Of a DNA stretch of 64,000 bases, positions 8,901-15,861 are shown piece after piece. Below the pieces are notes generated by a model. That model was given only the letters and a program-made list of their open reading frames with translations, made no database searches and was not told where the DNA came from. The position numbers were made by a program, and so were the translations under genes. The DNA comes from Gemella sp. zg-570. Lineage in GTDB: Bacteria > Bacillota > Bacilli > Staphylococcales > Gemellaceae. The DNA lies in the NCBI RefSeq assembly GCF_018866345.1, contig NZ_CP076443.1, positions 1,201,501-1,265,500 of the forward strand. The letters are read 5' to 3'. The number at the start of each line of letters is the position of its first letter. Positions within the stretch are counted from its first letter, which is position 1.

Positions 8901-9498
8901 GCCATCTTACTTCTGCAATCCCAAAAGGATAATGAACTTTCATATATATCCCACCTGGTACAGGAGTCCAAACTCCTAGTATTTGCAATGCTACCAGTAT
9001 TCTAGCACTAGAAATAAATACACCGGCAATTATTGTTCCTGTAGCAACTGCTTTATTTAATGTTGTTTTAGATAACCATATATCCATTCCCCACCAATAA
9101 AAATCAATAGCGTCTATACCTTCAGCATAACGAAGATAAGCTCCCTCTTTTAAATTTGGGGTAGATGTAACTTTTACTTTTTTAGATAAATATTTTATTT
9201 GCTCATTATCAGATATAATAAGATTATTTAATCTTTTATTTGTTTCTGAAATTTTTGATTCTAAAAAATTAAGTTCTTCCAAAGATAAATTTTTATCTTT
9301 ATCAAATTCGAAAATTTTTTTATCTTTATTAAATTTAACGTATTTATCTAGTTTTTTAATGATATAATTTTCATCTATTGATGACGGTAATTTCTCAGCC
9401 TTAGCCACATTATTATAATTGCTAACTAAAGCAGAAATAGGTGTAACTAATAGACTTGAAGCTAAAATTGCCGATAAAAATTTTTTGTGTTTCCTAAT
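8893..9498 (-). CDS. Secreted bacteriocin-like protein with an apparent ATT start codon
   Basis: From the ATT at 9498 the frame gives 201 residues: RKHKKFLSAILASSLLVTPI as a Sec signal peptide cleaved after ISA, a charged helical middle, then EGIDAIDFYWWGMDIWLS, a hydrophobic stretch (TIIAGVFISSARILVALQIL) and a PVPGGIYMKVHYPFGIAEVRW end. From memory this layout resembles large Sec-secreted bacteriocin-like proteins of the geobacillin-26 kind; not verified. GGAGGG lies 7 bp before the ATT, and no ATG/GTG/TTG exists at the right distance. A GTG at 9408 would drop the signal peptide and has no ribosome site. The promoter with paired 9-bp repeats lies about 90 bp upstream. Confidence 0.6.
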   Translation of the reverse strand: MRKHKKFLSAILASSLLVTPISALVSNYNNVAKAEKLPSSIDENYIIKKLDKYVKFNKDKKIFEFDKDKNLSLEELNFLESKISETNKRLNNLIISDNEQIKYLSKKVKVTSTPNLKEGAYLRYAEGIDAIDFYWWGMDIWLSKTTLNKAVATGTIIAGVFISSARILVALQILGVWTPVPGGIYMKVHYPFGIAEVRWHG

Positions 9499-9504
9499 TT
9501 TTAT

Positions 9505-9808
9505 TCCCTCCTTTATTTTTTATTTAATATATTTATTTGCAAGAAAATATATTTTAAAATATTTTACTACTAAGATATATCTTACACCTTAATCATAGCA
9601 TATAAAACATTATAAAACAAGGAAAAAAAGACTGAAAAACACTTCTATATTCATGAAAAACAGCACTCTGTTTAATTAAGATAAAGACTTAAATAATACA
9701 GGAAAATTAACATCAGATTATAAAATTTTCATGACTATTAAATTAAATCAAAATTATATAGTACACTTTTCAAATTAAACTGTATTAATTAAAAAATTTT
9801 TTAGTTTA
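9505..9808. repeat. 304-bp direct repeat, copy 1 (toxin promoter region)
   Basis: Nearly identical to 9986-10289 at a constant offset of 481 bp, with only scattered differences. It covers the leader, promoter and upstream operator region of the toxin-like gene. The match stops just before the ribosome site, so different coding sequences follow the two copies. Confidence 0.9.
9592..9662 (-). promoter_or_regulatory. Promoter with LytTR-type paired direct repeats, copy 1
   Basis: On the minus strand: TGTTTTTCA (9662-9654), 12 bp, a perfect second TGTTTTTCA (9641-9633), 12 bp, then TTGTTT (9620-9615), a 17-bp spacer and TATGAT (9597-9592). Two 9-bp direct repeats spaced by 12 bp just upstream of -35 is the known layout of LytTR response-regulator sites (AgrA, ComE, BlpR, PlnC). 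The sequence itself differs from those consensus sites. No LytTR gene lies in the window. Confidence 0.65.
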
Positions 9809-9837
9809 GATATTTAGGGAGTTAAAAATATTTTTCA

Positions 9838-9867
9838 TTAAAAAAGACGACTACTTGTCGTCTTTTT
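9838..9867 (-). terminator. Terminator of the 43-residue peptide gene
   Basis: AAAAAGACGAC-AAGTA-GTCGTCTTTTT on the minus strand with a T-run. The left arm encodes the terminal Lys-Lys-Asp-Asp, so the stop codon sits in the loop. Confidence 0.75.
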
Positions 9868-9982
9868 TTCTTTTTTTTATATATATAAGTATTTTTATAA
9901 ATGTATATATCCCTAATATATAAAACAAAACTTGGATATAAAAATACAACACCCCTAAAAATAAAGTTATATTATTCATCAT
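9851..9982 (-). CDS. 43-residue single/two-helix membrane peptide, unknown
   Basis: Found by direct reading. MMNNITLFLGVLYFYIQVLF starts a very hydrophobic peptide with a basic tail ending KKRKKDDK. A GAGGG site precedes the two adjacent ATGs, and promoter copy 2 of the 304-bp repeat lies upstream, so it should be expressed under the same control as the toxin-like gene. It shares the FYIL core with fossils at 8598-8720 and 10365-10546. Possible roles are immunity peptide or small membrane toxin; nothing in the sequence decides. Confidence 0.6.
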   Translation of the reverse strand: MMNNITLFLGVLYFYIQVLFYILGIYTFIKILIYIKKRKKDDK

Positions 9983-9985
9983 ATT

Positions 9986-10289
9986 TCCCTCATTTATTTT
10001 TTATTTAATATATTTATTTGCAAGAAAATATATTTTAAAATTATTTTTTACTAAGATATATCTTACACCTTAATCATAGCATATAAAACATTATAAAACA
10101 AGGGAAAAAAGACTGAAAAACACTTCTATATTCATGAAAAACAAGCATCTGTTTAATTAAGATAAAAACTTAAATAATACAGGAAAATTAACATTAGATT
10201 ATAAAGTTTTCATGACTATTAAATTAAAGCAAAATTATATAGTACACTTTTCAAATTAAACTGTATTAATTAAAAAATTTTTTAGTTTA
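9986..10289. repeat. 304-bp direct repeat, copy 2
   Basis: Partner of 9505-9808. The duplication places the same promoter and operator in front of the 43-residue peptide gene. The two copies differ at only a few positions, so the event is recent or kept uniform by gene conversion. Confidence 0.9.
10073..10143 (-). promoter_or_regulatory. Promoter with LytTR-type paired direct repeats, copy 2
   Basis: The same elements as copy 1: TGTTTTTCA at 10143-10135 and 10122-10114 (12-bp gap), TTGTTT at 10101-10096, 17-bp spacer, TATGAT at 10078-10073. All spacings are preserved, supporting a functional two-gene regulon. Confidence 0.65.
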
Positions 10290-10354
10290 TATCTTTATAA
10301 TAGTTAAAAGTTTTACAAATAAAATTATTTTTATATGCTAGTTAGTATAAAAAA

Positions 10355-10367
10355 TAAGAGCCTCTTA
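10355..10367. terminator. Short terminator-like inverted repeat
   Basis: TAAGAG-G-CTCTTA (minus strand) just after the frameshifted peptide gene, followed by a T-run (ATTTTTT). The stem is short and the loop minimal, so efficiency is doubtful. Confidence 0.35.
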
Positions 10368-10546
10368 GTCATTGTTTTTGTATGCTTTTATAATATTTTT
10401 TAATTTATTTATTATAAGAATTGTACCTAGTATAATATAGAATATAGATGATATTTTTTTAATAAGTATAATCCCTATAAAAAATTATTTATTATAAATA
10501 CTATATTCAATAAAATTAAGATATAGAAAATTAATTTTTTAGTCAA
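10365..10546 (-). pseudogene. Frameshifted small membrane peptide (FYI-LG family)
   Basis: A TTG at 10546 behind GGAGC opens MTKKLIFYILILLNIVFIIN, which stops at TAG shortly after a run of six T. Adding one T there restores a 60-residue two-helix peptide continuing through SIFYIILGTILIINKLK to KNND and a stop. It belongs with the 43-residue peptide (9851-9982) by its FYI-LG core. A homopolymer indel in the genome, or a sequencing error, explains the break. Confidence 0.45.
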
Positions 10547-10915
10547 AGCAAGCTCCAAGATCCTCCCCTTATGAATAAATTATTAATATTTTAAATAGTC
10601 TACTACTTCTATTTATCTTTTATATAGCATATAAAATATTATATTAAAGAATATATGGCATTATAAACTAGGATTTGATTTCAAAAATATGAAAATTTTT
10701 AATATATGTTTATTTTTCATTGCTCAAAAAGATGAAAATATTAATTTTAATATAAAAACGATTATTTAATAGTCTTTTTATAAAGTATTTATAAAATTAA
10801 TATAAATTTTTCTAAAATATTATTATATAATTTTAAAAATTTTACCTTAATTTTTCCTAGATAAAAAAAATATAAAATGTTATAATAGCCTTTAGAAAAA
10901 ATTTAGGAGCTGTTT
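10547..10915. other. AT-rich intergenic stretch
   Basis: No gene is visible. Around 10620-10700 there is a weak echo of the bacteriocin-type promoter region (TATAGCATATAAAATATTAT and a TTTCAAAAATATGAAAA motif), possibly a third, heavily decayed copy. TATAAT at about 10880 is a likely -10 for the transporter gene. Confidence 0.35.
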
Positions 10916-11791
10916 ATGCGAAAATTTATTTCAAAAATTTTATTACTTGTAGTTACGATAATTTGGGGTATGGCCTTTGTTTGGCAAAATATTGCAAGTA
11001 AGGTGCTAGGCGGTTTTACGATTGTAGGACTAAGAGCCTTGATTGCCCTCTTATTTTTAATTTTAGTAGTTGTCATCTTGCCAGACTTGTACAGAAGTCA
11101 AAATCCTAAAATTAAAATAGCAAGTTTTAAAAATCAAAATCTAATTTTATCTCTAGCTTGCGGTTTGGCTTTATTTTTTGCCATGTGCATTCAGCAGTTG
11201 GGAATAGCCCACACTACGGCTAGCAAGGCAGGTTTTATATCAGTTCTGTATATTTGCATAGTACCCATCATAGGAATTTTTTTAGGGCATAAAATTAATA
11301 AATATTTTCTAATAGGTTTGGTCATGTCGGTTGTGGGGCTGTATCTTTTATCTATTAAGGGAGATTTCACTTTAGAATACGGGGATTTATTAGTTTTGAT
11401 TAGTGCCTTTTTATTCGCTGTTCATATCCTTATTATTGACTATTCAGCAGTGAGAGTAAATTCTATGTTTTTATCAATAGGCCAATTAATTGTTGTTGCT
11501 ATCCTAAGTCTAATAACAGGATATTTTTTAGAAGGTTTTGTAATGGCTGATATTATATTGGTACTACCGCATCTTTTAGCCCTGGGAACTTTATCAAGTG
11601 GTGTAGCCTACACCTTGCAGATAATAGGGCAAAGAGAAATACCAGCCCACACAGCCTCATTAATTATGAGTTTAGAATCTGTTGTTGCCGCACTCGGTGG
11701 TGTTTTTATACTGGGTGAAGTTCTTACGACAAAAGAAATTATTGGAATGCTATTAGTATTAATTGGAATAATTATTTCTCAAAAGAGGTGA
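10916..11791 (+). CDS. EamA/DMT-family transporter
   Basis: Ten-helix drug/metabolite transporter superfamily protein in the cell membrane, 291 residues as usual. Two EamA repeats are visible: the first starts LLVVTIIWGMAFVWQNIAS and contains HTTASKAGFISVLYICIVPI; the second ends GQREIPAHTASLIMSLESVVAALGG-VFILGE, the family's hallmark. AGGAG precedes the start. Its TGA overlaps the ribosome site of the next gene, so the two form an operon. The substrate (metabolite efflux or uptake) cannot be told. Confidence 0.88.
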   Translation: MRKFISKILLLVVTIIWGMAFVWQNIASKVLGGFTIVGLRALIALLFLILVVVILPDLYRSQNPKIKIASFKNQNLILSLACGLALFFAMCIQQLGIAHTTASKAGFISVLYICIVPIIGIFLGHKINKYFLIGLVMSVVGLYLLSIKGDFTLEYGDLLVLISAFLFAVHILIIDYSAVRVNSMFLSIGQLIVVAILSLITGYFLEGFVMADIILVLPHLLALGTLSSGVAYTLQIIGQREIPAHTASLIMSLESVVAALGGVFILGEVLTTKEIIGMLLVLIGIIISQKR

Positions 11792-11796
11792 TATAT

Positions 11797-12870
11797 ATGA
11801 AAAAATTTTTAAAGATACTTTTTTTTATATTTTTAAGTTTATTAATTTTATTAGCTGGTGGCGTAGGCTATTTAACCTTAACAGAATACAAACCTGCTGA
11901 TGTAGAAAAAATTACTTTAGCAGGTAGGAGTGAAGAAAAATTTTCCTTGAACAGAGAATACAAGGTCTTAGACTGGAATATTGGTTTTGCTGGTCTTGAT
12001 AAGGACGAAGATTTTTTTATGGACGGTGGCACAAATTCTTTGCCCATAGACAAGGCTCACGTAGAAAATAATTTAGAAAAAATAAAAAATTTAACCATAA
12101 AAGAAAATCCTGACCTGGTATTTTTCCAAGAGGTTGATGAAAATTCTAAACGTAGTTTTGGCATTAACCAAGTAGACTACTTTAATAAAAATTTACAAGG
12201 TACGGCTGCTTTTGCCTATAATTATAAGGTCAAGTATGTTCCCTATCCCTTCCCACCCCTAGGAAAAATTAACAGTGGAATTTATACAAATTCTAAATAT
12301 AGCCTAGAAAATTCAACTAGGTATCAACTACCAGTTCCCTTTAGCTATCCAGTAAGAGTAGCAAATCTAAAGCGAGCTTTTACTGCTTCTTATGCCAAGA
12401 TTGAAGGTAGTGATAAAAACTTAGTTTTAATAAATGTACACTTTGAAGCCTATGACAGTGATAATGAGGGTAAGCTAGCCCAAACAAAAAAAGTTTTTGA
12501 ATTTTTAGAACAAGAATATGCTAAGGGCAACTATATTATTTTAGGGGCAGACTTTAACCAAGCCCTGAACGATATTACAGAAGAAGAATTAAATTCCATA
12601 CCCGAAAATTTATGGCGACCTAAAAAATTTGATTTAGAAGGCCTAAGTAAAAATTTCAAATTATATTACGATAAAACTAAGCCAACAGCAAGATTATTAA
12701 ATCAAGCCTACAATAAAAATAATAAGGGAACTTATACCTATACAATAGACGGGTTTATAGTAAGTAATAATGTAAAAGTAAAATCTGTTCAAACTATTGA
12801 TGAAGATTTTCAAAATAGCGACCACAATCCAGTAGTATTAAAATTTGAATTAGAAAATCAGGCTAGATAA
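11797..12870 (+). CDS. Membrane-anchored endonuclease/exonuclease/phosphatase-family protein
   Basis: 357 residues. An N-terminal hydrophobic segment (residues ~5-25) anchors it outside the membrane. The rest is an EEP fold: KVLDWNIGFAG, DLVFFQEVDENSKRS (catalytic Gln-Glu), NVHFEAYDSDN, ILGADFNQ (GDFN-type site) and SDHNPVVLKF (terminal His). These metal sites are those of sphingomyelinase/DNase I-like enzymes; substrate could be nucleic acid or a phospholipid. The upstream GTG at 11788 lies inside the AGAGGTG ribosome site, so the ATG at 11797 is the start. It is co-transcribed with the EamA gene. Confidence 0.85.
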   Translation: MKKFLKILFFIFLSLLILLAGGVGYLTLTEYKPADVEKITLAGRSEEKFSLNREYKVLDWNIGFAGLDKDEDFFMDGGTNSLPIDKAHVENNLEKIKNLTIKENPDLVFFQEVDENSKRSFGINQVDYFNKNLQGTAAFAYNYKVKYVPYPFPPLGKINSGIYTNSKYSLENSTRYQLPVPFSYPVRVANLKRAFTASYAKIEGSDKNLVLINVHFEAYDSDNEGKLAQTKKVFEFLEQEYAKGNYIILGADFNQALNDITEEELNSIPENLWRPKKFDLEGLSKNFKLYYDKTKPTARLLNQAYNKNNKGTYTYTIDGFIVSNNVKVKSVQTIDEDFQNSDHNPVVLKFELENQAR

Positions 12871-12910
12871 ATTATTTTTATCTGATCTTATAAAAATTAA
12901 TTATATTTAA

Positions 12911-12948
12911 AATAAAATCACTATTTATAGTGGTTTTATTTTTTAATA
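12911..12948 (+). terminator. Terminator of the EamA-EEP operon
   Basis: AATAAAATCACTAT-TTATAG-TGGTTTTATTTTTT, a stem with an A-run before and T-run after it. Confidence 0.75.
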
Positions 12949-13217
12949 TTTATGTAGATTTGATAAAATTTAAAAGTAAATTGCAAAGATTGATAGAAAT
13001 TTAGTTTTTTATTATAATATAACAATATATGTAGTAATAAAATTAAGAATAGATCACTAGCTAGTCTTGTAAAATTTAAAATTAATTTAGTTATAAATTT
13101 TATATAAATCTTAAGGCTAAATATTTTATAATTAAAAATACACAAAAGATGTTTAGTTAATTGAATTATAATTTATAACAAGCTTTTGCTTTTGTAAATA
13201 AGGAGGTAATTCTAAAA

Positions 13218-13334
13218 ATGAATAAGAGATATAATAGTATATAACTTTTTGCAGGAGCAGGAGGTTTGGCTTTAGGTTTGGAACAAGCAGGATTTTAGCA
13301 TATTGGCTTAGTATAGTATGAAAAAAATTATTTT
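13218..13334 (+). pseudogene. Fossil N-terminus of a C5-cytosine DNA methyltransferase
   Basis: After a strong AAGGAGGT site the single frame reads MNKRYNSI, stop, LFAGAGGLALGLEQAGF, stop, HIGLV, stop, YEKN. This is motif I of C5 methylases (SLFAGAGGLxLGLEQAGF), with three nonsense codons where Ser and two Glu codons would be one-base neighbours. The similarity ends near 13330; nothing of the remaining ~300 residues is present. A dead restriction-modification gene cut off after its first 40 codons. Confidence 0.75.
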
Positions 13335-13400
13335 CTAGTTTTTTATTTCATTACTATTTGGTTTAATCTTTTCATTATGTTTTATATTATCTTCAAGCAT
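13335..13400 (-). CDS. Possible 21-residue peptide
   Basis: AAGGAGATCAGT followed by ATG opens MLEDNIKHNEKIKPNSNEIK-N and a stop. The ribosome site is excellent but the peptide is short, hydrophilic and unrecognised. It ends exactly against the methyltransferase fossil, so it may be the truncated start of a deleted gene. Confidence 0.3.
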   Translation of the reverse strand: MLEDNIKHNEKIKPNSNEIKN

Positions 13401-13552
13401 ACTGATCTCCTTTTGTACCCTAATTTTAAAATTCTATATTTTAGTTAAATTGTTTTAATATTAAAATAATATTAAAAAGTAATAATCTTATTTTATCATT
13501 TTTAAATTTTTTTCATATTAATTATAAGATGTTTAATGAAAAAATTTTTAAA

Positions 13553-13645
13553 TAAAAATAAGCTAGCCTTACTAACTAGGTTATTAATAATTTGAAATTT
13601 TAAAATAAAGTGATTAAAAATATTTATGTTTTACTACCGCTCGAT
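13553..13645. repeat. Degenerate copy of the guaA 3' end and terminator (left island border)
   Basis: Aligns without gaps to 23301-23393 at a constant offset of 9748 bp. It includes the whole guaA terminator stem (AATAACCTAG...CTAGCTTATT, one stem position changed) and the last few guaA codons. The match fades at 13645, where a truncated immunity gene begins. It is in the same orientation as guaA, as expected for the displaced half of an attachment site. Confidence 0.7.
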
Positions 13646-13788
13646 TTTTGAATTTATTTCTTATAAATTCAGTAGTATTAATTATATATTCCGTTAATAT
13701 TTCGACTTTTCTTCCAAAATTCAACATAGTAAAAATCTTCTTTGTCAAGTCTTTGTTCTATTATTTCTTTTATTTTGCCTTCAATCAT
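13646..13788 (-). pseudogene. Truncated, frameshifted paralogue of the EndoU-cassette immunity-like gene
   Basis: From the ATG at 13788 it reads MIEGKIKEIIEQRLDKEDFY, matching the start of the 103-residue gene at 14228-14539. The frame shifts after VEFWKK, and the other frame continues KVEILTEYI-INTTEFIRNKFK, again parallel to the paralogue. It breaks off at 13646, where the guaA-like repeat begins. The break marks the recombination junction of the island. Confidence 0.65.
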
Positions 13789-13862
13789 TATTTTTTACCA
13801 CTATAAAAATTAATATTTTACTTTTTCTTTTTATATAAAATGTCTATAACTATTTTATATAA

Positions 13863-14207
13863 TTATTTTTCTTCTAAGCTATCTTTTACAATTTCTTCAG
13901 CATCGGCAATAAAAGATATTATATTCCATTTTTTAGTTTCTTCGGGGTATTTTTCTGCAAGAAATTTATATGCATCAATAAATTCATATGATGGTTTTTC
14001 TTGAGAAATATCATCAGAAATCTCGGATAATGTTCCATATTCATCTCCACTCATTTCTATCTTCATATACTCAATAAATTCCTTAAAAGAATCATCATTC
14101 TCTAAAATCATTAATTTCATTTCATTCCATATTTTTTCTATTTTATAATCCCAATCTGTATTTTCTCTTTCTTTTGCAAGTTCTTTGAATTTATCTTTAT
14201 CAAACAT
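13863..14207 (-). CDS. Acidic cytoplasmic protein in the toxin/immunity cassette
   Basis: 114 residues, unrecognised. Acidic and helical, no membrane segment or signal peptide. It starts at MFDKDKFKEL because TGGAGGAAA lies 5 bp upstream; an earlier in-frame ATG at 14228 lacks a site. It follows the 103-residue gene by 20 bp in the same direction. Position behind an EndoU toxin module suggests an immunity protein or orphan immunity gene, inferred from context only. Confidence 0.55.
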   Translation of the reverse strand: MFDKDKFKELAKERENTDWDYKIEKIWNEMKLMILENDDSFKEFIEYMKIEMSGDEYGTLSEISDDISQEKPSYEFIDAYKFLAEKYPEETKKWNIISFIADAEEIVKDSLEEK

Positions 14208-14227
14208 TTTATTTCCTCCATGAAACA

Positions 14228-14539
14228 CTATATTAAGTGTCCTTTCGCATATTCAACTTCCTTTAATATTTCTTTTCGATTATTTTCATCAATCACTCTA
14301 TTAGCTCTTTCTAATATTACTTGTAATAATTCTTTACTTTTTGTTTTTTCAATAATATCCTCAAAAACTTCGCTCATCCAAAACAAGGTATAATCATCAC
14401 ATTTATTTTTTACAAATTCTATGGTCTCATTTATATCTTCTGTTAAAATTTCAACTTCTTTTTTCCAACATTCAACATAGTAAAAATGTTCTTCGTCAAG
14501 TCTTTGTTCTAGTATTTCTTTTATTTTAGTTTCAATCAT
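14228..14539 (-). CDS. Candidate immunity protein for the EndoU toxin
   Basis: 103 residues, acidic, all-helical in appearance (MIETKIKEILEQRLDEEHFY; DYTLFWMSEVFEDIIEKTKS). It begins 30 bp after the EndoU stop on the same strand, with a GAGGAG-type site, which is the usual place for the cognate immunity gene. A broken paralogue lies at 13646-13788, so the cassette carried at least two related immunity genes. No named Imm family is recognised with certainty. Confidence 0.6.
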   Translation of the reverse strand: MIETKIKEILEQRLDEEHFYYVECWKKEVEILTEDINETIEFVKNKCDDYTLFWMSEVFEDIIEKTKSKELLQVILERANRVIDENNRKEILKEVEYAKGHLI

Positions 14540-14569
14540 TATTTTTCTCCTCTTAAATTTAATAAATTA

Positions 14570-15066
14570 TTATTTCTTGTTAGTTCTTTTAATAGGTTGT
14601 TTGTTATCAGAAAAAATAGTAGATACTTTACCGTTGGTTCTCTTCACAACAACTCTAACACCTTTCCACATCCCATACATATTATGACCATCTTTAACCT
14701 TCTTATTACTCTTTAAAGCTGCTACATGTTCTCCAGCTTTTTGTATATCTTTAGCTGCCCACGACTTTGGAAACCATGTTTGCCCGTTATTTTTACTTTT
14801 GTCTTTTTTCTTATGGCCTTCTACATTTCCAACTCTAACACCATTTGGATAAGTCTTTACTATATTATACTTTATTCCATATTTTTTAATAGTTTAATGT
14901 TATCTTCACCGTGTCCTCCACTTGCCATTCTAAAAGGACTTTTCTTTGGATTAGGACTATTTATATTCTTAAATGTCCCCTCATTAGAATGTACTAAGGC
15001 ATAATCACTAACTTTTCGCCTGCTTCCTTTTGTATTTAAATATAAACCACTTCTACTTGTTCCCAT
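14570..15066 (-). pseudogene. Bacterial EndoU-family ribonuclease toxin, frameshifted
   Basis: First frame: MGTSRSGLYLNTKGSRRKVS... to SGGHGEDNIKLLKN, then a premature stop. Adding one A to the run of six A near 14885 lets it continue: KYGIKYNIVKTYPNGVRVGN, VEGHKKK, NGQTWFPKSWAAKDIQKAGE, DGHNMYGMWKGVRVVVKRT, VSTIFSDNKQPIKRTNKK. These match PF14436 bacterial EndoU: catalytic-type His in GGHG and GHK, GVRVGN, and the TIF-D-QP end. The family cleaves RNA and is usually the C-terminal warhead of polymorphic toxins. Here it is a stand-alone ORF overlapping the DUF4417 gene by 14 bp. As sequenced it cannot give full-length enzyme. Confidence 0.8.
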
Positions 15067-15730
15067 TCACTTTTCCTTGCTTCATTCTTGATGTCCAGCA
15101 TTCAAAATTTATAAATTCAACATCCTTGTAAAAATCTTTAAAAACATATTCTGGTCTTGTTCCATTTACAATAATTTGTTTAGGTTTTAATCTTTTAATC
15201 ATCTCTTTTAAACCTTTCTTAAATCTATTTTTTTCTTCCAAACTTCTAATACAAGCAACTGTGCTTATTGCATATACCGACTCTTTTTCTAATCCTAAAA
15301 ATGCAAACTCAAAAGTCCTTTCATCACCCCATCTAACATTCGGAATGACTTTTATACCCTTGCTTTGAAAATAATAACCAACTGCTCTATTTAAATAAAC
15401 ATTTGTCAGCTGTAAACATAAAGACATGTCAATATACAATGAAAAATCTGGAGAAATAATTCCTCCGAAATCACTAAGCAGATGAAAATATTTATCTATA
15501 TCTGATAAAATTCTCCTAAAAGTAAGATCGTGCATATAAAAATGTACAAACACTTTTTTCCTATCTTCTTCAGATATTTTCTTGACTTTATCAAAAGGAA
15601 CAATATCCTTCGGAATCTCTATTAAATCTTTTTTAATTATAGGAATTTCCCATCTACCATGAAATTCAGCACCATTTACTAGATATGCTACAAAACCATC
15701 ATCGACTACTGTCTTAGCTATAATAATCAC
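15053..15730 (-). CDS. DUF4417-family protein
   Basis: 225 residues, soluble. It has DFGGIISPDFSLYIDMSLCL, GIKVIPNVRWGDERTFEFAF and ISTVACI features that I associate with the DUF4417 family of phages and mobile elements; function unknown. Its last codons overlap the EndoU start, so the two are translated together. The combination suggests a mobile-element toxin module rather than a housekeeping gene. It is the first gene of the minus-strand EndoU/immunity cluster. Confidence 0.6.
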   Translation of the reverse strand: MIIIAKTVVDDGFVAYLVNGAEFHGRWEIPIIKKDLIEIPKDIVPFDKVKKISEEDRKKVFVHFYMHDLTFRRILSDIDKYFHLLSDFGGIISPDFSLYIDMSLCLQLTNVYLNRAVGYYFQSKGIKVIPNVRWGDERTFEFAFLGLEKESVYAISTVACIRSLEEKNRFKKGLKEMIKRLKPKQIIVNGTRPEYVFKDFYKDVEFINFECWTSRMKQGKVNGNK

Positions 15731-15822
15731 CTTCCTTTTATAAAATTACTTTTAAGCTAATTTCCAGTAATATAATTAAAAAATATAAAAGCATCTTAGC
15801 TTTTTTCTAACTTGTCAATTTA

Positions 15823-15860
15823 ATTTTAGGTATACCAATTTTGGTACACCTAAAATTTTA
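15823..15860 (-). terminator. Strong terminator of the hsd operon
   Basis: On the minus strand ATTTTAGGTGTACCA-AAAT-TGGTATACCTAAAAT, a 15-bp stem with one mismatch, directly after the hsdR stop codon. Confidence 0.75.
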
Positions 15861-15861
15861 A

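Noticed and set aside
12936-13145. 69-codon minus-strand frame
   Set aside because: No ribosome binding site, TTG start, overlaps a terminator, and composition is that of random AT-rich DNA.
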